From an uncultured Aquimarina sp. (GTDB taxonomy: Bacteria > Bacteroidota > Bacteroidia > Flavobacteriales > Flavobacteriaceae), in the NCBI GenBank assembly GCA_947489685.1, contig CANLEM010000002.1:124001-188000 (forward strand): a stretch of DNA of 64,000 nt, given 5' to 3'. Position numbers and translations under genes: made by a program. Under the pieces are notes generated by a model. The model was not told where the DNA came from. It made no database searches and saw nothing but the letters and a program-made list of their open reading frames with translations. Below are positions 1 through 10,302 of the stretch, one piece after another. Position 1 is the first letter of the stretch. Each line of letters opens with the position of its first letter.

Positions 1-3000
1 TATCTTCATCAGGTAAGGTGTTTACTTTACCTTCCCAACCATTTAATCTATCCAAAACAGACATCGGTGTACTGGCCACCATTACTTCAACATCGTTTCC
101 ATTTACTTGAAGCCATGTTCTATGTTGCTTTTCATCTGCAGCAAAGTTGATCGTTTTTCCAACTTCAGAATCATCCAATTCTTCGTCTCCTTCTTGATTT
201 TCGGCGCCTTCTTCATCACCACCACGACCCGTTAATCGTCTAAACAATCGTTTGGCAGCACTTTTAATACGGTTTAACAACCCAACAACTGCATCTTCGA
301 TCTTTTTACGGATTTTTTGAATAATCTCTTGCACTTTTTGAGTAATACCAGTAATCCCAAGCAAGGATGCCAAGAAACCAATTAATACTGGTATTGATTT
401 CTTTAAGGCCATTTCTATAGCACTAGCAATAGCACTAACATTACCAGATGCCACTGCTTTTACTCCTTCGATAAAGGCACGCACCATCTCAATAATTTGA
501 CTACCTCGTTGTATAAAGAATTTTACGATATCTATAATCAACATTGCAGCCTTGATAAATGCTCCTGCAGGATTTAATAACCCCAGTACCCATTTAATTC
601 CTGCCTCTACAACTTTGGTGATGATCATATCCCGGATAGCATCCATCACCATTTCTTTCAGGTTATTAAATTGCTCTTTGATATACTCCCAAAGCCCTGC
701 GATACCATCTGTGCGCAATATGGTAAAGATCTCGAATGCGGTTTCGACAACGCGTACCACTGGTTCTCCTAAAACTCGTACCGCTATACTACGTACAAAA
801 TCCCATGAGATTCCTAATATTTGTGCAACTAAATCAAAGATTCCGGAAAGGCTAAATAGATTATCCGGTATAGTGATACCTACACTACCTAATGACCCTG
901 TTAACCACGCAATAAGTCCTTCTTGCATGTGTGATAGGATGTTACTCATAAAGTTGCTTAATCCTTGGCCTACTCCTTGAATCAACAACCCTAAGAAACC
1001 TATTGGATCTTGTATAATAGTACCTATAACGCTAATAGCGGCGCTTAGGAGTTCGGTCAACATATTTTTGATGTTGATGATGGTCTGGATCACACCAGCA
1101 ACAGCATCTAATGCCATATCTATCAAGCCTCGATTTGCGGCTTGCATTTCTTCAATTCTGGCATCTACAGCTTGCAGGCTCTCATTGTATTGGTTCGCCA
1201 GGCTATCAATCAATTCATCTTGTTTATCATCTACAGATTGTTCTAACTCATCAAATTGAGATTGAATTCCTTCTGCAGCTTCTTGCCCTATTTCTTGTAA
1301 ATTTTGTGGGAGCGAAGTCACATAATCCTGCACTTCTTGTTTACCTTGGGTAATACGACTTTTGGCAGCGGTAAGCTCTGTAGCAACTACATTTGCAATA
1401 TCCGTAATCACCGTGTCCATTCGCTCTATAAAAATCTCTCTACCGCGTACAAAAAATTCATTTACCTCATCTGGTAATCCTGTAAACACATCTCCTACTC
1501 GATTTAAGAAACCTCCAAAACCACCATAACGCTCATCTAAATAAGCATCCATTTCTCTTTTTACATGATTCTCGAAAGCTTGTTTTGCACGCTCTGCACC
1601 CGCCGTAAACATATCACTTACACGAGTATCAAGATCACTAAGAATAGTCTCTACATCAGTTTTGGTATTCTCGTAGAGGGTATTGATTTCGCTGGCAATA
1701 CGTTCACGTTCTGCAGTATCAGTAGTACCAGTTTGTGTTTGTTCTGTAGTAACTTGATTTAAGATCCCAGCGCGATCTTGATGCATTCCCTCTAAAGACT
1801 GCTGACTATTACCCTGAGCAGTATTTTGAGCATTTTGTAATTCGCTTTGTTCTCCTGCTCTAAACTCACCTGGTGCCTGAGCCGTATTTTCTCTTGCCTG
1901 ATTGGTAGAATCTAACGCACCAACAAACTCTGGTTCGTTGGAATTAGCTAATTGTTCATCGGTAATTTCATTATCGGCCATCTGTTGATCCACTTCAGAC
2001 ATATTATCCTGCAATGGTTGGCTCACTTCACTATCTCCTCTAGCTGGAGGCATAGCATTTTGTGCTCGCACGCTGTTTGGAGCACCTCCGATAGGGGCTT
2101 CTGGCAGTGGTGTTACCTCGCGTTCTGGTATGGCCTCTGTATTTGGTTCTTGAGCCGTAGATGCCGATATATTACCTGCGGCAGTGGCCTGTTCGCTTTG
2201 CACATCTTGTGTTGCGGCGTCACGAACTTCATCGATATTATTATTATTTTCAAAATCTGCAGCCTCTTCTTCATTAGCAGGTAATTGCATACTTTCGATA
2301 CGCTGCATGAGCTGTGTTTTGAATGCTTCTGCACTAAATTCTCCCGCCTCTTGCTCCTCCATCGTATCGACCTGCGCTGCTTGTGCTCCACTTTGACGTT
2401 CGTTCGAAGGAGAGGCTGCTGCTGCTTGTGCACTACCAGCCGAAGCTGTTGCAGGTTCATGATCTTGCTGCTCACTAGCTGTATTATCTACTCTTTGCTC
2501 TAATTGTTTAAAATTTGGATCTTCTTCAGGACTTCTTGGGGTTGTGGGTTGAGCTTCTTCGGTTGTTCCTGCTTCTTGAGCTCCTCCTGCAACAACTGCT
2601 TCTTCTCCCAATACCGGCGCTTCTGCAACTTCTGTTTCCACTTCATTTACAGGAGTCTCTGAAGGCGTTTCTGACTCGGTTGTTAGGGATTGTGAAGTTC
2701 CTGTGGCCGTAGTAGTTCCCGCATTTTCCTGTGCAGCTGGTCCAGATGCACCTTGTTGAATTGTATGTGTTAATTCATGAGCTAATAATGTTTGCCCTTC
2801 GTTGGTAGTTGGATTAAATCGGTTTTGGTTAAAATGGATGTCATTCCCATTGGTAAACGCTTGCGCTCCCAAAGTTTGATTCATCGCAACCGACCGACTG
2901 CCTGTATGAATTCTTACTCCGCTAAAATCTGCTCCAAATCCAGATTCCATCTGTGTACGCACTCCATTTGGCAATGGAGAGCCTTGTCCTCTAGAATTCC

Positions 3001-3526
3001 GGAGTGAACTACCAATACTAGAAGCAGAATTTGTTCTTGTATTTCCTGGATTTTCTCGTGCTTGCACTTCTTCATCCTCGGCCATGGTTTGGATGTCTTC
3101 TTCAGCGGCCATGGTTTGGATATCTTCTTCTGCAGGCATGGTTTGCACTTCTTCTTCGGTCATCTGTTGCACATCTTCATCTTCTTGAAGTTGCATTGGC
3201 TCCTCTTCCATTCTTTGTACAGATGGACTATCTGACAGACTGGTTAGTGGTTGAATACGTTCTGCAATAGGTTTTTCTTGTATGGTATCTTCTTCGGTCA
3301 TGGTTTGTACCGAAACCGGAGTCGGTGTTATACCAGGTTGCGCTCCTTTTTGTTGTTTATTAACTACCTGATCAGCAACATGATCCGCTTCTACTTCATA
3401 TTTATCACCAGGTTGTCCTACCTTTACTTTTGGCTGTATAAACATGTCACTTCCGCTCTTTGGTTTAAAAGCGGAAGGCGTGTTATTGCCCTTAGTTGCG
3501 GTATTTGATGTTTTTGGTGAAAACAT
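1..3526 (-). CDS. DUF4157 (eCIS core domain) protein, partial at left edge
   Basis: The frame is open from an ATG at 3526 to position 1, so at least 1175 residues are visible and the C-terminus lies outside the window. Residues about 170-265 form a DUF4157 domain with a metallopeptidase-like HELTHTIQQ motif (H250, E251, H254). Before it lies an acidic Glu/Gln/Met repeat stretch (around 3068-3230). After it come a long Gln/Glu/Ala-rich low-complexity region, predicted coiled coil, and long amphipathic to hydrophobic segments in the last 400 visible residues. DUF4157 proteins are known companions of eCIS loci and are proposed cargo or cargo-loading proteins; the visible part carries no recognisable toxin domain. 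It starts 43 bp after the baseplate gene and is probably the next cistron of the same operon. The family call is firm; whether it is cargo or structural is inference. Confidence 0.85.
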   Translation of the reverse strand, partial: MFSPKTSNTATKGNNTPSAFKPKSGSDMFIQPKVKVGQPGDKYEVEADHVADQVVNKQQKGAQPGITPTPVSVQTMTEEDTIQEKPIAERIQPLTSLSDSPSVQRMEEEPMQLQEDEDVQQMTEEEVQTMPAEEDIQTMAAEEDIQTMAEDEEVQARENPGNTRTNSASSIGSSLRNSRGQGSPLPNGVRTQMESGFGADFSGVRIHTGSRSVAMNQTLGAQAFTNGNDIHFNQNRFNPTTNEGQTLLAHELTHTIQQGASGPAAQENAGTTTATGTSQSLTTESETPSETPVNEVETEVAEAPVLGEEAVVAGGAQEAGTTEEAQPTTPRSPEEDPNFKQLEQRVDNTASEQQDHEPATASAGSAQAAAASPSNERQSGAQAAQVDTMEEQEAGEFSAEAFKTQLMQRIESMQLPANEEEAADFENNNNIDEVRDAATQDVQSEQATAAGNISASTAQEPNTEAIPEREVTPLPEAPIGGAPNSVRAQNAMPPARGDSEVSQPLQDNMSEVDQQMADNEITDEQLANSNEPEFVGALDSTNQARENTAQAPGEFRAGEQSELQNAQNTAQGNSQQSLEGMHQDRAGILNQVTTEQTQTGTTDTAERERIASEINTLYENTKTDVETILSDLDTRVSDMFTAGAERAKQAFENHVKREMDAYLDERYGGFGGFLNRVGDVFTGLPDEVNEFFVRGREIFIERMDTVITDIANVVATELTAAKSRITQGKQEVQDYVTSLPQNLQEIGQEAAEGIQSQFDELEQSVDDKQDELIDSLANQYNESLQAVDARIEEMQAANRGLIDMALDAVAGVIQTIINIKNMLTELLSAAISVIGTIIQDPIGFLGLLIQGVGQGLSNFMSNILSHMQEGLIAWLTGSLGSVGITIPDNLFSLSGIFDLVAQILGISWDFVRSIAVRVLGEPVVRVVETAFEIFTILRTDGIAGLWEYIKEQFNNLKEMVMDAIRDMIITKVVEAGIKWVLGLLNPAGAFIKAAMLIIDIVKFFIQRGSQIIEMVRAFIEGVKAVASGNVSAIASAIEMALKKSIPVLIGFLASLLGITGITQKVQEIIQKIRKKIEDAVVGLLNRIKSAAKRLFRRLTGRGGDEEGAENQEGDEELDDSEVGKTINFAADEKQHRTWLQVNGNDVEVMVASTPMSVLDRLNGWEGKVNTLPDED
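2765..2779 (-). other. HExxH motif codons of the DUF4157 domain
   Basis: These bases encode HELTH, residues 250-254 of the DUF4157 protein. The arrangement is the zinc-metallopeptidase signature typical of this domain. Both histidines and the glutamate are intact, so the domain is not visibly inactivated. Proteolytic activity of the eCIS members is not established. Confidence 0.8.
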
Positions 3527-3569
3527 GTTGTTATTTACTTTCTTTCGTCTTTTATAATTACATTATTGA

Positions 3570-6353
3570 TTATAGCGATCCTAAACTAGTTTTACCTAGG
3601 ATAACTTGTCCTTCGATATCATCATCATTATCGCAATCGATCAATCGACCCGCTGGATATAAGGTTTGCAGGCTAAATAATTTATCGACAAACTGTTCTA
3701 ATTTTGATGTTTCTTCTCCTGTATCTTCGTCTGTATATCTCATTTCTTCTTCTCTTGTATTTGATGTTTTTGCTTCTAAAAACTCTTTGTAGGCGTTTTC
3801 GAACTTAAGTAGTCCGTTTTCTTCATCAGCAACCTCTCCTTTTCTATAACCGACCCAGCAAATTCTTGCTATTACATGTGCAGGAATCTCTTGTTTGATT
3901 ACATTTTCCATATAGTTCCTGAAATCCGTATCAGCAAACCGATAGGTATACCCCGGCAAAATAATGCTTACTCGAAACGAATATGGATCGACGGGTTCAC
4001 AGTTTTCGCAAGTATCTGCACATACTGGGATAAAACTTTTTTCATTTACATCAATCTCCTTTACATCAGGTCTTAATAAAATATGCTCCACAAGAAATAA
4101 TCCTTCTTCAGTAAAATCATTTTCTACAAATTCTAAAGTTTCGAAAATCCCATCCCTTAATTCTTCTTGTGTATCATAAAACCTAGAATGTATCGCTGTT
4201 ATTCTTTTGGTACTAGAAACAGGAAAATCTGGGTTAATTACACTAAATGAGTATACTCCTTTTAAACTTGATTTATTGAGCTTGATGTTATCAACATCTG
4301 TATCATCTTTAATCGTTTTGGAAAATGCTTCTTCGAGATCATATTTACTCGTTTCTATTAATTGTAAAACCGAAAAATGAAGTTCATTTATGGCAGCTGT
4401 CTTAGAGTTATAATTTTCAGTGGATCTAAGAATTGGTTCTCCTTTGGTATCTAAAATTTCCCATCTAAACACCTTGCAATCATTTTCGTCTACATCGGTT
4501 TTGATATTTATAAATGAGTTAGATATATGTCTGCGATTGTAATCTTTTATTCCCAGCAATCGCGCTAGCCTCTTTTGTGTTCCCGAAACATTATTGGTGT
4601 CCCATAAATTACTAAATGGTTGTTTGTAATAATCAAAAGCATTACCTCGTTCGCGACTAATAACTTTATAATCCTTTAAAAACGCTTCTTTATTTCGAAG
4701 AACTACTTCTCCTGTTGCATCACCATATAGTGTTTTCATCAAAAATGTATACTCACTAAAACGTTCTGCGAAACGCGCTAATAAATGATCTAAAATTTGA
4801 TTTCGACGTGTCGTATTATTATCGATTTCTTTAAATAATGCATTCGTTAATTCTTCATCATTATTGGTATTATAATTATTTACCAATTCTTCGAATCCCG
4901 CTACATCTTTGATTGCCTGAGTAAAATATGTGTTTTCGGATTGACCACTAACGGATAGTAACTCTTTGACTTTGCCCAAATGTTGAAAATAACTGGCCAA
5001 AATTTTATCAAAAAATAATAAGTATCCTTTTAGCTGTTTTGCCTGAGATTTTCGGTTAGTAGTTGCTCTGGCCGACAATCCGTCAATTCCAATACCATAC
5101 GTATCTGGAAAATCATTTTGAATGGTAGTATAAGAAGCATTATCAAAATATTGCCCTTCGGGTAATGGTAGTTCCTGATCTAATACCAAAGTCGCTTCAG
5201 GTTTTAAATCTTCGAGATATTTTTCGACTTGTTCTTGATTTAGATTAAGAGGCAAGAAACCTTTATTATAATTGATGATACTTTTATCGCATAGCACTGG
5301 TTTTTTACCATCATCAATACAAATCAACCAATCATTTGATTCTGCAATATCATCTTCACAATTGCCTACCGAAATTTCTTTAACAAACTTTACCCCTTCG
5401 ATATTCATGATCAGTTTAATAAGATCAGAAAGTCGTACTTCTTCTCTTAAGTTTGCATTTTCTAACTCTTTGGTATCAATAAATCCTCTGTTGAGTATTG
5501 GTCCTTCAAAAATCTGATCGGTGGTATATCCCTTATCCAACATTTGTTGGATAGAGTAAAAATTAAGGGTAGGCGAAAAATAATTTTCGATTGCAATCAA
5601 AACCTTGGCATGTATTAACTCTTCATCAGCTTCATTTTCTACTTCAATACTGGCACAAATTGAAATCGGATGCAATTCGACCTCTCCCAAATCGATAAGG
5701 TCCTCGCATAAATTACGATTTTGATGATATTTAACCCGAACCTGTTCGACTAGCTCTTCTTTTTTAGTCTGGATTCGTTCGGCTTTCTTTTGCTTCGAAA
5801 GTTTTTCTGTCCCCAGTTTAAGAAAATCTTCATCAAATTCTAACGTAATATTATTAAGACCTTTTAGGTTAAACTCTTTTATAAAATCTGATTCAGCTAT
5901 ACTTCCCGACCCTAGTATATCAATATCTTCTTTGTTATATGTAAGTTTATCTTTTTTACAATCGAGATACATCTTTTTCTCGAACTTACTCAACCAACAA
6001 TTCTTTATACCCGGGATATCAATAAATATCTTTCTGTAATCTAAAGCAGTTACCGGTTTTGAAGGAAAGATCTCAGCAGGTTTAAAGAATTGTGCTTCTA
6101 TCCCTTTATCTCTTTCTTCGGCTGCCAATAAATTTTCAATAGGCATATTGATACGCATTCCTAAATCAGAAATTGCATACGACAACATTTCGAGAATCGT
6201 GATCCCAGGATCGTGAGAGTTATAATCTGTCCATAATCTACCACCTAACTGCGAAATATATTCTATCCCTTTCTTACGTAAGAAATAGAAATCCAAGTCG
6301 TCCTGAGAGGCAACATTTTTGGGAATCGTAATATTTGTATCTATACTTGACAT
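3570..6353 (-). CDS. eCIS baseplate protein, Afp12-like
   Basis: This is a large (927-aa) baseplate wedge component of the contractile injection system. The N-terminus contains the pattern LWTDYNSHDPGITILEMLSYA, cut here to its first part (WTDYNSHDPGITILEML), which is characteristic of Afp11/Afp12-type baseplate proteins. No signal peptide is present, as expected for a particle assembled in the cytoplasm. I chose the ATG at 6353 (protein MSSIDTN...) because it overlaps the previous gene's end by only 13 nt. An ATG at 6386 is in frame but would add 11 basic residues inside the upstream gene. It directly follows the Afp11-like gene, matching the usual eCIS order. The baseplate assignment is good; the exact Afp number is by order and motif, not alignment. 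Confidence 0.8.
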   Translation of the reverse strand: MSSIDTNITIPKNVASQDDLDFYFLRKKGIEYISQLGGRLWTDYNSHDPGITILEMLSYAISDLGMRINMPIENLLAAEERDKGIEAQFFKPAEIFPSKPVTALDYRKIFIDIPGIKNCWLSKFEKKMYLDCKKDKLTYNKEDIDILGSGSIAESDFIKEFNLKGLNNITLEFDEDFLKLGTEKLSKQKKAERIQTKKEELVEQVRVKYHQNRNLCEDLIDLGEVELHPISICASIEVENEADEELIHAKVLIAIENYFSPTLNFYSIQQMLDKGYTTDQIFEGPILNRGFIDTKELENANLREEVRLSDLIKLIMNIEGVKFVKEISVGNCEDDIAESNDWLICIDDGKKPVLCDKSIINYNKGFLPLNLNQEQVEKYLEDLKPEATLVLDQELPLPEGQYFDNASYTTIQNDFPDTYGIGIDGLSARATTNRKSQAKQLKGYLLFFDKILASYFQHLGKVKELLSVSGQSENTYFTQAIKDVAGFEELVNNYNTNNDEELTNALFKEIDNNTTRRNQILDHLLARFAERFSEYTFLMKTLYGDATGEVVLRNKEAFLKDYKVISRERGNAFDYYKQPFSNLWDTNNVSGTQKRLARLLGIKDYNRRHISNSFINIKTDVDENDCKVFRWEILDTKGEPILRSTENYNSKTAAINELHFSVLQLIETSKYDLEEAFSKTIKDDTDVDNIKLNKSSLKGVYSFSVINPDFPVSSTKRITAIHSRFYDTQEELRDGIFETLEFVENDFTEEGLFLVEHILLRPDVKEIDVNEKSFIPVCADTCENCEPVDPYSFRVSIILPGYTYRFADTDFRNYMENVIKQEIPAHVIARICWVGYRKGEVADEENGLLKFENAYKEFLEAKTSNTREEEMRYTDEDTGEETSKLEQFVDKLFSLQTLYPAGRLIDCDNDDDIEGQVILGKTSLGSL

Positions 6354-9300
6354 GTATCTATTTCTTTTTCTTCTTGGTTTCCACACTCTTCTATATCTGT
6401 ACTCACTATATGTTTTCTAGCCGAAACTAATATCGAAGCCGGGTTAGAGGGTTCGATGCTGGTTATGAAATTTTCTCCATTTTTTTTCATTACTACATCT
6501 TGTAGATAGTCTACATAAAATAGTTTTTCGAGGTAATCGATAAGTACACTTCGATGAAGCGTAACTCCAAAATCTATACTTCTTGATGTATCAAAAGCCC
6601 AGGGTGATAAAAACTGCGTGATATCCTCACTCAACTGCTTGGTATAAAAATTCTCATCATATTGATCATAAAATTTTACAGCTAGCGAAATTTCTACTTC
6701 TTCATAGGTAGGATTAATTACCTCGGTCTCTACATGCATTGAGTTTAATCGGTTGATAAATGCTTTTACCTTGTTTAAAGTTGCCCTGCTTACTCTGGGT
6801 TGAAAAATATCAAACACATTTTTATTAATCGTATCGGGGATAACGACTAGAGTTACATCTCCTGGTGATAAAAATGAAGATGCATTGGTATGATTTAAAC
6901 ATTTTACCTGATATATCTCAGGAAATTCTTGTAACACCAAATTTTCGTAATCCCAAAGTGTAATCGCTCGATTTTTATGTCTAAGGCGTTCACTAATTCT
7001 TCTGTAGTATGCTTCATCAGATTCCTGAGGCTGCCCATCAAAAGAATTATAAGGTTGAGTAATACTTTTAATCTGCGGTACTCTAGTAATAAGTTTACTA
7101 ATAGTACCATCGGGTAACCCAGTTTCTAAATGAGATAATTCATTATTTCTATCTTCAAATTCGGCCAAAACAGCTTGTGTATGGATCGTTTTTACTTTAC
7201 TTACCGCATCATAATTTTTATGAATCCTAGCTCGTAGCCACACATATCCTCGCGGGAGTCTTGTGTTTTGATCTGTGACTTGCTTTGGAATTCCGAATTT
7301 TACAATTCCTGAGGTTAACAGATTATCCGTACTGTTTTTTAGAATATCGTTTTGAAGATCTTTCCAATGATTATCACATAAAATTGACCATTCTACACGT
7401 TCTTTACCTTCGAAAGAAATGGTTAAAGGGTTTTCGCTTCCTTCTAAAACCTGAATTAACAATGATACTTGTTGGCCAATTTCAGCATTTTCTAAACCTA
7501 TAAACAATGATCCTCCTCTACAATGCTGGGGTACCAGGTGATTTGTCAAAAAACTAATATTATTCTCGAGACTTTCATCGTTTTTTTCTAATACTCGTTT
7601 CTTTAGGTATTCATGTTCTTCATATTGCCCAAAAGGAGATTCATGAAATAATTTAATGAGGTTATTTTCATAATTTTTTTGTTGCGTTTCATTATCTGCA
7701 CCATCAATCAACTCCAGCGTTGTGGTTGCTGAAGCATTGTATTCCATCGTGATTGTTTCGATCAAAGGAATATAAGGTTCTTTAGGTATCTGAGGTTCTA
7801 CTGGAGGGTCTGGAGGAGGGTCGATCAAAATTTCTTTTGAAATAGCTAATGCATATTTGGTTGGATATAACTCCTGTAAAAAAGATGTATTTAATGATAA
7901 CCTTAATGGTCCATTTTTATACAACTCATAATTACTATTCGCAAATGAGAAATTAGCCTTGTATACTTGACCATCTTTTATAAATAAGTCAACATTAGAC
8001 GTTAAAGGTTTATATTCTCCATTTACAAACACCGATCGTGATGCCGTAAAATAATCATCATTAATACCAGCAACATTATAATATTGATAATGATCAGCGA
8101 AACTTACCTCTGGAGTATCTTTCCATGTAATATCAATTATAATATTATTCCAAGGTTTTCTAAATACCTCAGGATAATTCATTACAAAGTTGGATCTTTT
8201 TATAGGGCTTGTAGTAAAAGGATAAAATGGTTTTTTGACATTAAGTACACCAGTATCATTCTCTAATTCTAATGATTCTATATTGGTAACCTTAACATCT
8301 ACCTGTATAGAACTAAGTGTATTAATCGCGAGTCTTCTATTAATATCATATCCATCTTCTGTAGATTGATCTATCAAAAAACGAACAACTGGATGTTTGG
8401 TATCAAAGTCTTCAAGATGAATTTTTTTATCATAATTCACAACAGAAGGTTCGTCTCGAGCTATTTTAAAAGAAAGTAGCATACTACTTTGACTTAATTC
8501 CGAACTATTTTCAAGTTCATAAGGCCCTAACCACCCTGACTCTCCACTACAATAGACACTAATATTATCTCGTAAAGCATCAAAAGAAAAATTTTGCGGA
8601 GGTAACGGGATTACAGGTTGTGGATCATCTGGTCCAGGACTTGAAGGCACTTGATGATTTACAATAATATTTATAGTTCGTTCTCCTTCTTTTAACTCAA
8701 AGAGAGGAGAGGTAAGACTAAATCCTGTTTTAGCATCCGGAAGTGCGGGATACGTATCAACAGATGATGGATATCCAAAAGGCCACCAATCCGCCTGACC
8801 ATCGGGAAAATCTTCTCCATTTCCATCCAACGAATTTGCCATGTTTGCCGCCTTCAGCTCTCTTTTAACCCCATCCGTACCGTCTTCCTGATGATTATAT
8901 ACATTTTTCAGTAACGCTATACTTGCTTTGTTCGCAACTAATTCTTCGGATGTTTTAAATATACGCTTACTTCCGTTTTTATCTTTACCGCCATCCAATT
9001 CGGTTCCTTCAATGATTCTTTCACTTGCGCTTTTCTTTGCGATTTCGAAAAGAAGATGAACCTTATCTTGATGAGCCGGAAGTTTTTCAACTTTTAGTAT
9101 TTCTTTATAATAGAAATCAAGATGTCGTTTTGTTAAGCCATTAAAACGTTTTTGCGAGAGCGACAATAACTTGAGAAAACAAACAAACAAGGTAAAATGA
9201 GGTGTAACTATACTATCTTTTTCTTGTGCTGCAAGAGTTTGAGTAATCTCATTTTTGATTTTCTGATAGTCCGATTCTCCTCTTAACGGAATCGTCTCTC

Positions 9301-9535
9301 CTTTAAAGCTGAAATAACGAAATAAATCTTGCCAATTCCCGGCGGGAACATCGTCACTATTATTATCAAAATAGTTAACATTTTTGGCAAAATTATAAGC
9401 AAAAAGCATCCAATCTTCAATATCGAGATCATGCAGCTTAAGGCCGTCGGGATTCAATATTTTATTGAAACGTTGTTGCTGATCTCTTCCGTTTCTTCTT
9501 AGAATGCTATCTATATAATCACAGTTTTCTGACAT
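6341..9535 (-). CDS. eCIS baseplate protein, Afp11-like (baseplate J/gp6-type)
   Basis: At 1064 residues this is the other large baseplate wedge protein. The C-terminal third has the baseplate-J-like segment with YRRISERLRHKNRAITLWDY (about residues 810-830), a typical signature in Afp11/gp6-type proteins. A proline-rich linker (PPDPPVEPQIPKEPYIP) sits near residue 580, and the middle is predicted beta-rich. The gene lies between the gp25-like gene and the Afp12-like gene, with 16 bp to the former and a 13-bp overlap with the latter, as in Afp/PVC/MAC operons. No secretion signal is seen. Assignment to the baseplate is confident; domain borders are approximate. Confidence 0.82.
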   Translation of the reverse strand: MSENCDYIDSILRRNGRDQQQRFNKILNPDGLKLHDLDIEDWMLFAYNFAKNVNYFDNNSDDVPAGNWQDLFRYFSFKGETIPLRGESDYQKIKNEITQTLAAQEKDSIVTPHFTLFVCFLKLLSLSQKRFNGLTKRHLDFYYKEILKVEKLPAHQDKVHLLFEIAKKSASERIIEGTELDGGKDKNGSKRIFKTSEELVANKASIALLKNVYNHQEDGTDGVKRELKAANMANSLDGNGEDFPDGQADWWPFGYPSSVDTYPALPDAKTGFSLTSPLFELKEGERTINIIVNHQVPSSPGPDDPQPVIPLPPQNFSFDALRDNISVYCSGESGWLGPYELENSSELSQSSMLLSFKIARDEPSVVNYDKKIHLEDFDTKHPVVRFLIDQSTEDGYDINRRLAINTLSSIQVDVKVTNIESLELENDTGVLNVKKPFYPFTTSPIKRSNFVMNYPEVFRKPWNNIIIDITWKDTPEVSFADHYQYYNVAGINDDYFTASRSVFVNGEYKPLTSNVDLFIKDGQVYKANFSFANSNYELYKNGPLRLSLNTSFLQELYPTKYALAISKEILIDPPPDPPVEPQIPKEPYIPLIETITMEYNASATTTLELIDGADNETQQKNYENNLIKLFHESPFGQYEEHEYLKKRVLEKNDESLENNISFLTNHLVPQHCRGGSLFIGLENAEIGQQVSLLIQVLEGSENPLTISFEGKERVEWSILCDNHWKDLQNDILKNSTDNLLTSGIVKFGIPKQVTDQNTRLPRGYVWLRARIHKNYDAVSKVKTIHTQAVLAEFEDRNNELSHLETGLPDGTISKLITRVPQIKSITQPYNSFDGQPQESDEAYYRRISERLRHKNRAITLWDYENLVLQEFPEIYQVKCLNHTNASSFLSPGDVTLVVIPDTINKNVFDIFQPRVSRATLNKVKAFINRLNSMHVETEVINPTYEEVEISLAVKFYDQYDENFYTKQLSEDITQFLSPWAFDTSRSIDFGVTLHRSVLIDYLEKLFYVDYLQDVVMKKNGENFITSIEPSNPASILVSARKHIVSTDIEECGNQEEKEIDTCQV

Positions 9536-9551
9536 TGTCGTGTTTTAATAA

Positions 9552-9962
9552 TTAAATATCAGTTCCTTCTTCTAAATAAAATGGGAATACCACATTATTT
9601 CTGGAGTTCGTAGCTCTAACTGTATATTCTACCTTAATAAATAATTCTCCTTGTAAGACATCACTTTCTGAAATATCTATACGATCTACATCTATTCTAG
9701 GTTCGTGATACAAAATAGCTGTTTTGATAAGCTCGATTACATAAGTAACAAGCGTTCTATTTAAGTTTTCGAACAGTAATTCATCTAGATTACAACCGTA
9801 TTGAGGAACCATTATTCTTTCGCCCAAACGAGTAGACAATAAAATTTCGAGACTACTTTTTATGTCTTCTTCATCCGAAATCATCTTTACGGCTGCAGCT
9901 TCTTTATTAAATTCGGGCGGAAAACTCCATCCTACTCCCAGAAATGATTTTTTATTTTCCAT
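9552..9962 (-). CDS. gp25-like baseplate protein (Afp9-like)
   Basis: This 136-aa protein has the size and features of the GPW/gp25 family: an N-terminal GWSFPPEF, a helix with LLSTRLGERIMVPQYGCNL (about residues 41-60), and a C-terminal beta strand region. T4 gp25 and Afp9 sit in the inner baseplate and nucleate sheath polymerisation. The LGERxMxPxYG pattern is the family hallmark. Only one base separates it from the PAAR gene upstream, which implies translational coupling. Its location between PAAR and Afp11-like genes fits the conserved eCIS order. Confidence 0.9.
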   Translation of the reverse strand: MENKKSFLGVGWSFPPEFNKEAAAVKMISDEEDIKSSLEILLSTRLGERIMVPQYGCNLDELLFENLNRTLVTYVIELIKTAILYHEPRIDVDRIDISESDVLQGELFIKVEYTVRATNSRNNVVFPFYLEEGTDI

Positions 9963-9963
9963 A

Positions 9964-10254
9964 TTATCCTATCATTACAGTTGGTTCTCCTGCCACTATA
10001 GATCCTCCATGAGCTGTAGAATCTCCCATTCTTGCGGCTGGCATCCCACCAATTAAAACTGTTGCAGATCCTGCTGCTATGGTGTCTGGAGGACCACTAC
10101 ATGTTGCCATATCTCCAACTCTAGCTGCAGGCATCCCCCCAATTAAAACTGTGGGTTCTCCTGCTGGCAGAATAGGGCCTCCTACATGAGGAACAGGACC
10201 TGGATTTGCCATAGGGCATACATGCATATCATTTACTCTTGCTGCGGGTGGCAT
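9964..10254 (-). CDS. PAAR-repeat spike tip protein (Afp10-like)
   Basis: This 96-aa protein consists of PAAR-type repeats: MPPAARVND at the start, then two further GGMPAAR-G/M-GD units near residues 40-47 and 70-77, separated by Gly/Pro-rich loops with His and Cys. PAAR proteins form a small metal-binding cone that sharpens the VgrG/gp5-type spike. The neighbour upstream is the VgrG-like spike and downstream is gp25, consistent with the family role. There is no C-terminal toxin extension, so here it is a simple tip and not a specialised effector-bearing PAAR. Confidence 0.92.
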   Translation of the reverse strand: MPPAARVNDMHVCPMANPGPVPHVGGPILPAGEPTVLIGGMPAARVGDMATCSGPPDTIAAGSATVLIGGMPAARMGDSTAHGGSIVAGEPTVMIG

Positions 10255-10302
10255 ACTATATATTTTTCTTATTGTTTATATTTTAAAACTATCGTCTTAC
10301 AC

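Noticed and set aside
552-980. Plus-strand reading frames opposite the DUF4157 gene, and many similar ones opposite eCIS and Tc genes
   Set aside because: They are antisense to well-supported long genes, lack recognisable domains, and have composition typical of shadow frames.
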